A DNA stretch of 64,000 bases from Clostridia bacterium (GTDB lineage Bacteria; Bacillota; Clostridia; UMGS1883): contig JAFVPB010000056.1 of assembly GCA_017505525.1 (NCBI GenBank), positions 1 to 64,000 on the forward strand, given 5' to 3'. Both the position numbers and the translations under genes were made by a program. Below the pieces are notes generated by a model that did no database searches, had not been told where the DNA came from, and saw only the letters and a list, made by a program, of their open reading frames with translations. Shown here piece by piece: positions 34,620 to 43,806 of this stretch (position 1 is the stretch's first letter; every line of letters starts with the position of its first letter).

Positions 34620-34808
34620 AGTGTCGGTTATGCTGAGTTGGTATAATCGGTGAAAAGGGAACGAGGTGAGAATCCTCGGCGATAACTGTCGGTGTATGCA
34701 TCGAAGTTTTTATATCCGTTGGTGAAAGCCAGTCATTGGGAAACTGAGAAGGCAGGATATAAAAATGCAGATTTTATAATCTATATGGTGCGAGCCACAA
34801 GACCTGCT
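34620..34808 (+). ncRNA. Cobalamin (adenosylcobalamin-type) riboswitch
   Basis: The core elements are recognisable in order: GGTGAAAAGGGAAC near 34649, GGTGAGAATCC near 34665, GCCAGTCATTGGGAAACTGAG with AAGGC at 34728-34753, and the B12 box AGCCACAAGACCTGC at 34793-34807. A long stem (TTTTATATCC near 34709 with GGATATAAAA near 34756) brings the parts together. The B12 box differs at two positions from the consensus as I recall it. It controls the downstream five-gene corrinoid operon. Confidence 0.9.
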
Positions 34809-34914
34809 TTGATATTATTCTGTAAGTGCTTTTGCATAGGGGTAATGTTTTTGTTGCGCTTTGAAAAGTGCTTGTTTTGGTGCGCGCAAATTGTGATTAA
34901 TCACAGGAAAACTC

Positions 34915-34956
34915 AGCTGTGGTAATTTTTTAAAGAAAATTACCACAGCTTTTTAT
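34915..34956 (+). terminator. Riboswitch-controlled terminator
   Basis: A perfect 15-bp stem (34915-34929 with 34936-34950) followed by TTTTATTTT. An upstream CACAG (34902-34906) can pair with CTGTG at 34917-34921 to form a competing antiterminator. Termination is expected when cobalamin is plentiful. Confidence 0.85.
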
Positions 34957-34994
34957 TTTATAAATTTAGATAAAAAAGAAAGGATTGATTTAAA

Positions 34995-37900
34995 GTGAAA
35001 TCAAAAAAATTTTTAAGTTTATTGATGTCGATAGTTGTTTTGTTTTCTATGATGGTCAGCACAACTCTTGCAGAAGATGAGGCTGTTGTAACGGAGAAAA
35101 CGGACGTTTATGCTGTTATCAGCACGGGTATAGCATCTTCGGAGGCTTATATTAATCAGCAGCTTTCTGAAATACACGATACCACCGGAGTTTCATACGG
35201 CTTTGAGTGGTATGTTATAACTATGCTTCGTGCACAAAAAGCGATTGATGAAGATATTCTTGATGAATATTATGGTTCGTTAGTCAAAAAAGTAAAAGAA
35301 TTTGATGTGAATACAAAACCTACAGATTTAGCAAGAACCGCTCTGGCGCTGCTTGTTATGAATAAAGATATAACAAATATTGACGGGGTAAATCTTATAG
35401 AGCTGATCTATAACAATGAATACTCAGAAACAGGCTCTAACGATCTGGCGTATGCTTTGATTGTTTTTAATGCAACAGAATTACAAATACCTGAAAATGC
35501 AAAATGGAATGAACATAAGATAATTACAGAGCTTTTAAAATATCAGGCAGAAAACGGAGGCTTTGGTTTAACCGGTAATGCCATAGCGGATATTGATGTA
35601 ACTGCAATATGCATACAAGCTCTTAGTTCGTATCAGGAAAATACTGATGTTAATAATGCAGTCAGCAGGGCTCTTGAATATTTAAAGGGAATTATTTCGA
35701 GTGATTATAATTATTCAGATAATCCAAATTCCACTGCACAGGTTTTAATGGCACTATCTTCTCTTAAAATAGATGTAACAGATATAAATAACGGGTTTGG
35801 CAGTGAAACTGAAAACATTATTACGGCTCTTGGTAAATATAGCAATAATGAGGGAAGCGGATATCTCTATGAAAATGCTGTTAATTCTATGGCTACCGTT
35901 CAGGTAATGCAGGCGTATGATGCCTACAGAAAAGCACATAAGGAAAACCTTTTGTATTGGGACTTTACATCTGATGGAGAAGCATACGATGATAAATATA
36001 GCCAAGAGGGAAATATGCCTGATGCAGATGCGGCTGAAAGTGCAGAAATATACGTAACAATCGCTTCTGATGGAAATATTGTTACGAATAAAAACGGGGA
36101 ATATGTAGCACATTCGAAAATAACAGTTACAGATATTAATACAGATGGAAAACTTACTGTTGATGAAGCTTTGTATGCTGCGCATGAAGAACACTATGAG
36201 GGTGGAGCAGAAGAGGGATACAGCACGTTTTACGGGGCATACGGGTTATCTCTTAGTGTGCTTTGGGGCAAAGGCACAAAAGGCGAAACGGCAGCGGCAG
36301 GCTATTACCTGAATAACGAAAGCTGCTGGAGTATGGAAGACGTTGTAAAGGATGGAGATTATCTTACTGCATTCAATTATTACGATACAACATACTGGAG
36401 CGATGCCTACTCATATTTTAGCGAAAACGACATCGAGGTAGAAAAAGGTAAATCCGTTACGCTTCAATTGAATTCTCTTGGATATGATTCAAACTATAGT
36501 CTTGTTGTTTCGCCATGCAGTGATGCAAAAGTTGTTTTCCTTGGAAGCAATAACAGCTCAATGAAAACGCAGATTACGGATAAGAGCGGTAATGTTAAAA
36601 TCAGCTTTAAAAACAATTCTGCTATCGGCAGCTACTATGTAATGGCTTATAAAGAAGATTCCTCCATAGTGCCTGCTATATCCAGAATAAAAGTTGTTGA
36701 TGATGAAAATTCTTCTGGCAATTCAAAAACTATTTCTGTGAATATAAAGGTTGCAGACCCGAAAGGCAACACATATTTGAAAAAAACATCTTACAAGGTT
36801 GAAAAAGGAACAACTGTTTTTGAACTTTTAGAAAAAACAGGATTAGATATTGATGCAACGCACAGTGCTTACGGAGATTACGTGAATGGAATTGAAGGAC
36901 TAGCTGAATTTGATGAAGGCACAGAAAGCGGTTGGATGTATAGCGTAAATAATAAATTCCCTAATTATTCTGCATCTTTGCACACTCTTTCAAACGGAGA
37001 TTATGTTGAATGGCTCTACACAAGAAATTTTGGAAAGGATATAGGAAAATCATCTTTATCGGTTTCATCGGGCGGAGTGTATAGACCAAAAGACAATAAG
37101 GAGGAACAATCAGATAAATCGATTGATAAAGTTTTATATGATACAGCACTTCACTTATATAAAACTGTAAAGGAGCCTCAGATTGGTTCAACAGGCGGAG
37201 AGTGGACAATTATTGCTCTTGCCCGAAGCGGCATGGAAATTCCCGATGAGTATTACCTTGATTATTATAAAAGGGCAGAAGAGTATGTGAAATTGCACGA
37301 GGGGAAGCTTCACAATAAAAAATATACAGAGTATTCAAGGCTGATTCTTGCGCTTACAGCGATTGGGAAAAATCCTTCGGATGTGGCAGGCTATAACCTT
37401 TTGATGCCTCTTGGAGATTATGAAAAAACAGTTTCTCAGGGACTGAATGGAGCTATATGGGCACTTATTGCTCTCGATAGCGGAAATTATGATATGCCGC
37501 AAAATCCCGAGGCAAATGTTCAGGCAACAAGAGAAATGTATATAAATCACATTCTCGAAAAGCAAACAGCAGACGGTGGATGGGCATTATCAGGCGAGCC
37601 AGCAGATATTGATGTTACCGCAATGGCTCTTCAGGCGCTTTCAAATTATCAGGATAATCCAAAAGTAAAATCAGCAACAGATATAGCACTGAATGCAATC
37701 TCCCGAAAACAGGATGAAAAAGGTGGCTTTTCAAGTTGGGGAACTGAAACCTCAGAAAACTGCGTGCAGACGATTGTTGCATTGTGCGAACTTGGTATTT
37801 CGCTTGATGACGAGAGATTTGTAAAAAACAAAAACACAATTCTTGATAGGCTGATTTGTTATTATACAGAGGTTAACGGATTTAAGCATAGTGAAAAAGA

Positions 37901-38651
37901 CGAAAATTCAAATCTTATGGCAACAGAACAGGCACTTTACGGACTGGTTTCCATAAAAAGATTGGCTGAGGGCAAGAATAGCCTTTATGATATGAGTGAC
38001 GCGATTTCACTTGTCGAAACAACCAAAGAAGAATTTGGGCTTGCAGGCAAGCATTCTGATGTTAAAAAGACGAATATAGTGGATAAAGAAAAAACTTTTG
38101 CTGATATTTTGGGTCATAAAAACCAAACTGCAATTGAAGCTCTGGTAAGCCGTGGCATAATTAATGGAAAAACAATAAATAGCTACGAGCCAAACTCCAC
38201 TATGACAAGAGCTGAATTTACGGCAATTGTTACAAGAGGATTGGGGCTTTCCGGAAAGAATAATTCAGTATTTAGTGATGTAGATGCGAGCAAATGGTAT
38301 TATGATAATGTTAACACTGCCCGATTTTACGGAATAATAAAAGGTTTATCCGAAAATACATTTAATCCAAACGGAAAAATCACACGTGAAGAGGCTGCCG
38401 TTATGATAAGCCGTGCATCAGAGCTTTGCGGAATTGAAACAGAAATTGAAGATGCCGCAGAAATCGATATTTTGGCAGGCTTTGGCGACTATACAAAATC
38501 TTCCGTGTGGGCAAGGGAGAGCCTTGCTTTCTGCTATGATAATGGAATATTATCAAGCGAATTATTGGAAATAAAACCGAAAGAGTATGTTACAAGAGCA
38601 GAAATAGCCGATATGTTTTATAATATGCTGCTTGTTGCAAAACTCTTGTAA
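34995..38651 (+). CDS. SLH-anchored intrinsic-factor-like surface protein (DUF4430, two alpha/alpha barrels)
   Basis: A 1218-residue exported protein, starting at GTG with AAAGGA upstream. In order: signal peptide (1-27), a prenyltransferase-like alpha/alpha-barrel region (about 35-320) with ENGGFGL and DIDVTA motifs, an unassigned beta-rich module (about 335-570; VTDINTDGKLTVDEALYAAHEEHY), a DUF4430 domain (about 580-690; ESGWMYSVNNKFPNY), a second barrel region (about 708-1000) with ADGGWAL and DIDVTAMALQAL, and three SLH repeats (about 1033-1218) that bind secondary cell wall polymer. Barrel plus DUF4430 mirrors the alpha and beta domains of intrinsic factor/transcobalamin. With a B12 riboswitch in front, a role in extracellular corrinoid capture is likely. 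Confidence 0.8.
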   Translation: MKSKKFLSLLMSIVVLFSMMVSTTLAEDEAVVTEKTDVYAVISTGIASSEAYINQQLSEIHDTTGVSYGFEWYVITMLRAQKAIDEDILDEYYGSLVKKVKEFDVNTKPTDLARTALALLVMNKDITNIDGVNLIELIYNNEYSETGSNDLAYALIVFNATELQIPENAKWNEHKIITELLKYQAENGGFGLTGNAIADIDVTAICIQALSSYQENTDVNNAVSRALEYLKGIISSDYNYSDNPNSTAQVLMALSSLKIDVTDINNGFGSETENIITALGKYSNNEGSGYLYENAVNSMATVQVMQAYDAYRKAHKENLLYWDFTSDGEAYDDKYSQEGNMPDADAAESAEIYVTIASDGNIVTNKNGEYVAHSKITVTDINTDGKLTVDEALYAAHEEHYEGGAEEGYSTFYGAYGLSLSVLWGKGTKGETAAAGYYLNNESCWSMEDVVKDGDYLTAFNYYDTTYWSDAYSYFSENDIEVEKGKSVTLQLNSLGYDSNYSLVVSPCSDAKVVFLGSNNSSMKTQITDKSGNVKISFKNNSAIGSYYVMAYKEDSSIVPAISRIKVVDDENSSGNSKTISVNIKVADPKGNTYLKKTSYKVEKGTTVFELLEKTGLDIDATHSAYGDYVNGIEGLAEFDEGTESGWMYSVNNKFPNYSASLHTLSNGDYVEWLYTRNFGKDIGKSSLSVSSGGVYRPKDNKEEQSDKSIDKVLYDTALHLYKTVKEPQIGSTGGEWTIIALARSGMEIPDEYYLDYYKRAEEYVKLHEGKLHNKKYTEYSRLILALTAIGKNPSDVAGYNLLMPLGDYEKTVSQGLNGAIWALIALDSGNYDMPQNPEANVQATREMYINHILEKQTADGGWALSGEPADIDVTAMALQALSNYQDNPKVKSATDIALNAISRKQDEKGGFSSWGTETSENCVQTIVALCELGISLDDERFVKNKNTILDRLICYYTEVNGFKHSEKDENSNLMATEQALYGLVSIKRLAEGKNSLYDMSDAISLVETTKEEFGLAGKHSDVKKTNIVDKEKTFADILGHKNQTAIEALVSRGIINGKTINSYEPNSTMTRAEFTAIVTRGLGLSGKNNSVFSDVDASKWYYDNVNTARFYGIIKGLSENTFNPNGKITREEAAVMISRASELCGIETEIEDAAEIDILAGFGDYTKSSVWARESLAFCYDNGILSSELLEIKPKEYVTRAEIADMFYNMLLVAKLL

Positions 38652-38662
38652 GGAGGAATTTT

Positions 38663-39556
38663 GTGAACAAGCAAAGAAACAAGGTGTTAGCTGGAGTTAT
38701 TATAGCTTTAATATTAACAATTGCATTTTGGTGCGGAGGGAATAATCAGTGTGTTACCAAGCGTACAGATACTGTTCAAAGGAATGATGTTTCAGAAAAG
38801 AATCATGAATTAAATAAGGAAATTCTGCCTAAACAAGAAAAACGCACTGAAATAAAAGAGATACTTCAATCGAAACAAGATAAAAGTTCTGAAAGGAATG
38901 AGATAGTTCAACCTGAACAAGAAAATAGTATTGAAACAAAGGAGATAGTTAAACACGAGCCTAAGATTGATAATGTTAAGCAGGGAGATAAGTTTCAGCA
39001 GGAGAAAAATAAAGAGGAAAATATTCATGATATTCCTGAGACTTTGCCAGAAGAAATTTTTGATAATGAAATCGGAGAGGTTTTATCAGACGATAATTCT
39101 AAAACAACCATAGTAAACACTGCAAACCCAGAAAATGATTGTCTAAGATGCACTTTATCGGTACGGTGCGACACTATTCTAAACAATATTACATCGTTTA
39201 ATAAAGAAAAGGTTGACATAGTGCCTCAAAATGGTGTAGTATTTGCAGAAAAGAGTGTTGTATTCTACGAGGGAGAAAGCGTTTTTAATCTGCTTGTAAG
39301 AGAGATGAAACAAAACAAAATTCATCTTGAATTTGAAAGAACACCGATTGAAAACGGTGCATATATTGAGGGAATTGCAAATCTTTATGAATTTGATTGC
39401 GGAGAACTTTCGGGCTGGATGTATAAGGTTAACGGCAATTTCCCGAATTACGGATGTTCGCAATACAAGCTGAAAACGGGAGATAAGGTTGAATGGGTGT
39501 ATACCTGCGATTTGGGAAGAGATGTTGGAAAGTATTACGCATCGGAAAATAATTGA
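38663..39556 (+). CDS. Membrane-tethered DUF4430 protein
   Basis: A 297-residue protein with an N-terminal signal/anchor helix (about 8-26), a charged flexible stalk (about 40-140) built from repeats rich in Lys, Glu, Gln and Ile, and a C-terminal DUF4430 domain (about 180-297). That domain contains SGWMYKVNGNFPNYG, closely similar to the DUF4430 segment of the preceding surface protein. The GTG start has AGGAGG upstream and lies 11 bp after the previous stop. I infer that it receives corrinoid from the SLH protein and passes it to the ECF transporter across the wall. Confidence 0.78.
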   Translation: MNKQRNKVLAGVIIALILTIAFWCGGNNQCVTKRTDTVQRNDVSEKNHELNKEILPKQEKRTEIKEILQSKQDKSSERNEIVQPEQENSIETKEIVKHEPKIDNVKQGDKFQQEKNKEENIHDIPETLPEEIFDNEIGEVLSDDNSKTTIVNTANPENDCLRCTLSVRCDTILNNITSFNKEKVDIVPQNGVVFAEKSVVFYEGESVFNLLVREMKQNKIHLEFERTPIENGAYIEGIANLYEFDCGELSGWMYKVNGNFPNYGCSQYKLKTGDKVEWVYTCDLGRDVGKYYASENN

Positions 39557-39571
39557 CAGTGAGGGCAGATT

Positions 39572-40084
39572 ATGATACAAAGTTATTATGGAAATGGAAA
39601 AGGTAAAACCACTGCTGCAGTAGGATGTGCAATACGTTCTCTTGGCAGCGGACAGAGAGTGCTCTTTGTTCAGCTTCTAAAAAACAATGAATCTTCGGAA
39701 TTTCGTATCTTAAAAAATTTAGATAATCTTGATGTTTTAAAGCCTGATGAACGTTACGAATTATTCGATAATTTAAAAAAGGAACGTACAGAACTTTTAT
39801 CGGAAGCATATAATAAGTTGCTTTTTGAAGAATTAACAAAAAACAACGAGTGCTATCAAATGATTATACTCGACGAGATATTTGACATAATTGAGTTTGA
39901 ATACGTTAGCGAAGATAAGCTTTTAGAATTGCTTAATCTTTTGAAAGAACATTCCGAAATTATTCTTACGGGGCATATTTTGCCCGATAAAATAGCTTTA
40001 GTATCAGATTACATATCTGAAATCAGAGAGATAAACCACCCATACAAGAAAGGTGTTCCTTCACGAAAAGGAATAGAATACTGA
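39572..40084 (+). CDS. Corrinoid adenosyltransferase, CobA/CobO/BtuR type
   Basis: A 170-residue ATP:cob(I)alamin (or cobyrinic acid a,c-diamide) adenosyltransferase of the P-loop CobA class. The Walker A loop YGNGKGKTTAAVGCA is at about residues 6-20 and FVQLLKN follows. A Walker B-like IILDEIFD is near residue 95. It adds the adenosyl upper ligand to imported corrinoid. It lies between surface-binding and transport genes, with only 1 bp to ecfT, so it should be co-produced with the transporter. Confidence 0.88.
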   Translation: MIQSYYGNGKGKTTAAVGCAIRSLGSGQRVLFVQLLKNNESSEFRILKNLDNLDVLKPDERYELFDNLKKERTELLSEAYNKLLFEELTKNNECYQMIILDEIFDIIEFEYVSEDKLLELLNLLKEHSEIILTGHILPDKIALVSDYISEIREINHPYKKGVPSRKGIEY

Positions 40085-40085
40085 A

Positions 40086-40973
40086 ATGAATGAATTTAAA
40101 ACGTATCACCCGATTGTTAATTTCGTATATTTTGTGCTTGTAATCGGGTTTTCATGCTTTTTTATGCATCCGGTATGTCTGGCAATTTCGCTTGTTTGTG
40201 CTTTTACATATTCTGTGATGATAAAAGGCAGAAGAGCTATAAAAACAAATTTAATATATATGGTGCCGATGCTTCTTTTGATGGCTATAATAAATCCTTT
40301 ATTTAACCACGAGGGAGTTACCGTTATAACGCATTTTCCAGGCGGCAACCCTCTTACGTTGGAAGCAATTATATACGGGCTTTGCGCAGCCGCAATGATA
40401 GTGAGCGTTATTCTTCATTTTTCCTCTTATAACAAGATTATGACAAGTGATAAGTTTATCTATCTTTTTGGAAAAATTATTCCTGCACTTTCGCTTATTA
40501 TATCGATGACACTTCGATTTGTGCCAAGGTTTGCATCGCAGCTTAAGGTGGTAGTGAATTCCCAGAAATGTATGGGGAGGGATATGAGTAGCGGCAATAT
40601 TATAAAGCGTGCAAAAAATGGACTCAGCATTTTATCTGTGATGACCACATGGGCACTTGAAAATTCGGTAGAAACGGCAGACAGTATGAAAGCGCGTGGC
40701 TATGGTATGCCCGGAAGAACAGCGTATTCAATATATAAATTTGATAAAAGGGATAAAAAAGCACTTGCTTGTATTTTAATTTTGGGGATATACACGCTTG
40801 CGGGAAAAATATTGGGAATGGTGGATTTTAGCTATTTTCCATCACTGAAAGATGAAAATATGTCGGCATTAAGTTTAAGCGTATTTGCGGCATATTTATT
40901 ACTATGTTTATTTCCTGTAATAATTGAACTTTGGGAGGTGAGAAGATGGAAAGCTTTAAGGTCGAAAATTTAA
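40086..40973 (+). CDS. ECF transporter T component (EcfT)
   Basis: A 295-residue membrane protein with about six helices, belonging to the EcfT/CbiQ family that couples ATPases to the substrate-binding S component. The coupling-helix region VETADSMKARGYGMPGRTAYS carries the conserved A-R-G signature expected for these proteins. It starts one base after the adenosyltransferase stop and its end overlaps the fused ATPase gene by 28 bp, so all three are translationally coupled. Confidence 0.88.
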   Translation: MNEFKTYHPIVNFVYFVLVIGFSCFFMHPVCLAISLVCAFTYSVMIKGRRAIKTNLIYMVPMLLLMAIINPLFNHEGVTVITHFPGGNPLTLEAIIYGLCAAAMIVSVILHFSSYNKIMTSDKFIYLFGKIIPALSLIISMTLRFVPRFASQLKVVVNSQKCMGRDMSSGNIIKRAKNGLSILSVMTTWALENSVETADSMKARGYGMPGRTAYSIYKFDKRDKKALACILILGIYTLAGKILGMVDFSYFPSLKDENMSALSLSVFAAYLLLCLFPVIIELWEVRRWKALRSKI

Positions 40974-43609
40974 GTTTTACTTATCCGTCAAGACGCGATA
41001 AAGCCCTTGAAGATATAAATTTTAAAGTTAATCAGGGCGAGTTCGTTTTGATTTGTGGCAAATCGGGGTGTGGTAAAACCACTCTTTTAAGACTTTTAAA
41101 ACCATCTCTTGCTCCCTATGGAAAAGCAGAGGGAACAATAATTTTTAATGGGAAAGAGCTTAATTCTTTAAGTGAAAGGGAGAAAACATCGCATATTGGT
41201 TTTGTGATGCAAAACCCCGACAATCAGATTGTTACTGATAAAGTGTGGCACGAGCTTGCATTCGGGCTTGAAAGCCTTGGATATAAGCAAGCTGAAATCA
41301 GGGCAAGGGTATCGGAAATGGCATCATTCTTTGGAATACAGAACTGGTTTTATAAAAACACAAATGAGCTTTCAGGAGGGCAGAAGCAATTATTGAATCT
41401 TGCAGCTGTTATGGTAAGCGCGCCATCGGTTTTAATACTTGACGAACCCACAAGTCAGCTCGACCCGATTGCTGCAAACGAATTTTTAAATACTCTTAAA
41501 AAAATAAACCAGGAGCTTGGAACAACCATTATTCTCACAGAGCATCGTATGGAAGATGCTTTCGCTTTAGCCGACAGAGTAATCGTAATGGGCGAAGGCA
41601 AATTTATTGCAGATGGGAAACCGAAAGAGATTTCGAGTATTCTTAAAGAAAAAAATCACGATATGTATAAGGCTCTTCCCACTCCTGTAAGAGTGTATGG
41701 AGAAGTACCAAATAAACTTCTGTGCCCTTTAACCGTGCGGGAGGGGAGAGTGTGGCTTGAAGAATTTTCAAGGGAAAACACATTGAATAATGATTTAATT
41801 CCAAAAGACAAAACAAAATCAAATGCTGAAACAGTAATTGAAATTAAAGATGCGTGGTTCAGATATGATAAAAACTTGCCCGATATTATTAAAGGATTTA
41901 ATTTAAGTGTTAAAAAGGGCGAATTATTCTGTTTGCTTGGCGGGAATGGTACGGGGAAAACAACGGCTCTTTCACTTGTGGCAGGGCTTAACACTCCATA
42001 CAGAGGAGATGTGGAGCTAAATGGTAAAAGCATTTCTAAAATAAAAAATTTATACAATGGCTTTATTGGATTTCTTCCCCAGAGTCCGCAAAGCTTATTC
42101 GTTAAGAAAACCGTTTTTCTTGACTTGATGGATGTTTTATCTGAAAAAGATTTAACCAAAGAAGAAAAAGAACAAAAAATACATGAAGCATCTGTCCTTT
42201 GCAGAATTGAAAATCTTCTGGAAATCCACCCTTATGATTTATCGGGAGGCGAGCAACAAAGGGCAGCACTTTGTAAAATACTTCTTATGGAGCCTGAAAT
42301 ACTGCTTCTTGATGAGCCGACAAAGGGAATGGATGCTGATTTTAAAGAGGAATTTGCAGATATCCTTATGGAGCTTAAAACAAATGGGGTTACAATTCTT
42401 ATGGTATCGCACGATATTGAGTTCTGTGCTGAATTTGCCGACAGTTGCGCGCTTGTTTTCGATGGAAGCATAGCATCCGAAAGCGCGCCGAGAGAGTTCT
42501 TTAAAGGAAAGAATTTCTATACAACATCGGCAAACCGTATGGCAAGAGGCGTTGTACCCGATGCCATTTTAGCCGAAGATATAATTTTAGCGTGCGGTGG
42601 TAATTTAAATGAGAAGAAAAAGAGAGATATAACTACCGAATTTTACAAGGTTGAAAACAAGATTGAGCTGCAAGAAGAACGAAAGCAAAGAGTAAATCCC
42701 ATACGGATTATCATTGGATGTATTTTCACTTTGCTTTTTGTGCTTATTCAATTTTCGTTTATTACAGATACCGATATTCTTTGTATTGGCAAATTGGGTT
42801 TGCCCGGTGTTTACGCGCTGCAGATTATAAGTGTGGCAGTTTTGCTTTATTGTTTCTTTCCCTCAAAAGAAACGGGCTTTATAGTAATGGAAACAACTCT
42901 TAAAGATAAAAAACTGACAAAAAGAACTTTATTTGCAATGCTTTCAATACTTATATTAATTCCGCTTACAATATATATTGGAATAGCTTTTTTAGGCGAC
43001 AGAAAGTATTACTTTATAAGTTTGCTTATCATTTTTGAAACGATTGTGCCGTTTTGTATGGTTTTTGAATCGAGAAAACCAAAGGCGAGGGAGCTTATTA
43101 TAATAAGCGTTTTATGTGCTATAGCTGTAGTGGGAAGAGCGGCATTTTTTACGCTTCCGCAGTTTAAACCCGTTATTGCGCTTGTTATTATTGCAGGCAT
43201 AACCTTTGGCGGAGAAACAGGATTTCTTGTTGGAACAGTTACGGGATTTGTTTCAAACTTTTTCTTCGGGCAAGGCCCGTGGACACCCTGGCAGATGTTT
43301 TGCTTCGGGATTATCGGCTTTATTTCAGGTGTACTTTTCAGGAAAGGCTTTCTCAAAAAAACAAGAGTATCACTTTGCATATTCGGATTTTTAGCAACTC
43401 TTATAATTTACGGCGGAATTATGAATCCATCGTCGGTGATTCAGATGCAATTAAAACCAAATCTTGATATGATGCTGGCATCTTATATAAGCGGAGCACC
43501 GCTTGATATAATTCACGCTGTTTCGACCGCGTTTTTCCTTTGGTTTATTGCAGAACCGATGATAGATAAACTTGAAAGAGTCAAAGCTAAATACGGGTTA
43601 TATGTTTGA
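40946..43609 (+). CDS. ECF transporter fusion: two ATPases plus S component
   Basis: An 887-residue polypeptide that joins three ECF parts normally made separately. ATPase 1 (about 1-260) has GKSGCGKTT, LSGGQKQ and LILDEPTSQLD. ATPase 2 (about 295-550) has GGNGTGKTT, LSGGEQQ and LLLDEPTKGMD. The membrane region (about 586-887) has roughly eight helices and ends in a typical ECF S-component block (GRAAFFTLPQFKP, SNFFFGQGPWTPWQM) seen in cobalamin-type S proteins. The ATG at 40946 follows GGGAGGTGAG. With the separate T component this would be a complete corrinoid importer; the cobalamin specificity rests on the riboswitch and neighbours. Confidence 0.87.
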   Translation: MESFKVENLSFTYPSRRDKALEDINFKVNQGEFVLICGKSGCGKTTLLRLLKPSLAPYGKAEGTIIFNGKELNSLSEREKTSHIGFVMQNPDNQIVTDKVWHELAFGLESLGYKQAEIRARVSEMASFFGIQNWFYKNTNELSGGQKQLLNLAAVMVSAPSVLILDEPTSQLDPIAANEFLNTLKKINQELGTTIILTEHRMEDAFALADRVIVMGEGKFIADGKPKEISSILKEKNHDMYKALPTPVRVYGEVPNKLLCPLTVREGRVWLEEFSRENTLNNDLIPKDKTKSNAETVIEIKDAWFRYDKNLPDIIKGFNLSVKKGELFCLLGGNGTGKTTALSLVAGLNTPYRGDVELNGKSISKIKNLYNGFIGFLPQSPQSLFVKKTVFLDLMDVLSEKDLTKEEKEQKIHEASVLCRIENLLEIHPYDLSGGEQQRAALCKILLMEPEILLLDEPTKGMDADFKEEFADILMELKTNGVTILMVSHDIEFCAEFADSCALVFDGSIASESAPREFFKGKNFYTTSANRMARGVVPDAILAEDIILACGGNLNEKKKRDITTEFYKVENKIELQEERKQRVNPIRIIIGCIFTLLFVLIQFSFITDTDILCIGKLGLPGVYALQIISVAVLLYCFFPSKETGFIVMETTLKDKKLTKRTLFAMLSILILIPLTIYIGIAFLGDRKYYFISLLIIFETIVPFCMVFESRKPKARELIIISVLCAIAVVGRAAFFTLPQFKPVIALVIIAGITFGGETGFLVGTVTGFVSNFFFGQGPWTPWQMFCFGIIGFISGVLFRKGFLKKTRVSLCIFGFLATLIIYGGIMNPSSVIQMQLKPNLDMMLASYISGAPLDIIHAVSTAFFLWFIAEPMIDKLERVKAKYGLYV

Positions 43610-43749
43610 AAAGAATGTAGAGTGCAACTTGTTTTGTGCTGGGAGCGTCTTTTAGGATGTTCCGGAAATATAAAAAAATGCCGAAAATCCCCCATCATTA
43701 TACTGCGATGATGAGGGATGGTTCTGCTTAGAATTTTAATGTCATTTGC

Positions 43750-43778
43750 TTGACAAAATTATTAAAAAAACATATAAT
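43750..43778 (+). promoter_or_regulatory. Consensus sigma-A promoter for the 43807 gene
   Basis: TTGACA (43750-43755) and TATAAT (43773-43778) are both perfect and 17 bp apart, 28 bp upstream of the ATG. Confidence 0.85.
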
Positions 43779-43806
43779 ATTTATGAAATAACTAAGGAGG
43801 GATTAT

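Larger units (their letters stand above)
34600..34994 (+). other. 395-bp leader region of the corrinoid operon
   Basis: The gap holds a cobalamin riboswitch (34620-34808), an expression-platform spacer (34809-34914) and an intrinsic terminator (34915-34956). No separate gene is supported. Confidence 0.85.

Noticed and set aside
34692-34925. A 77-codon open frame upstream of the SLH protein gene
   Set aside because: It lies inside the cobalamin riboswitch and its expression platform, has no ribosome-binding site, and its sequence is explained by the RNA structure.
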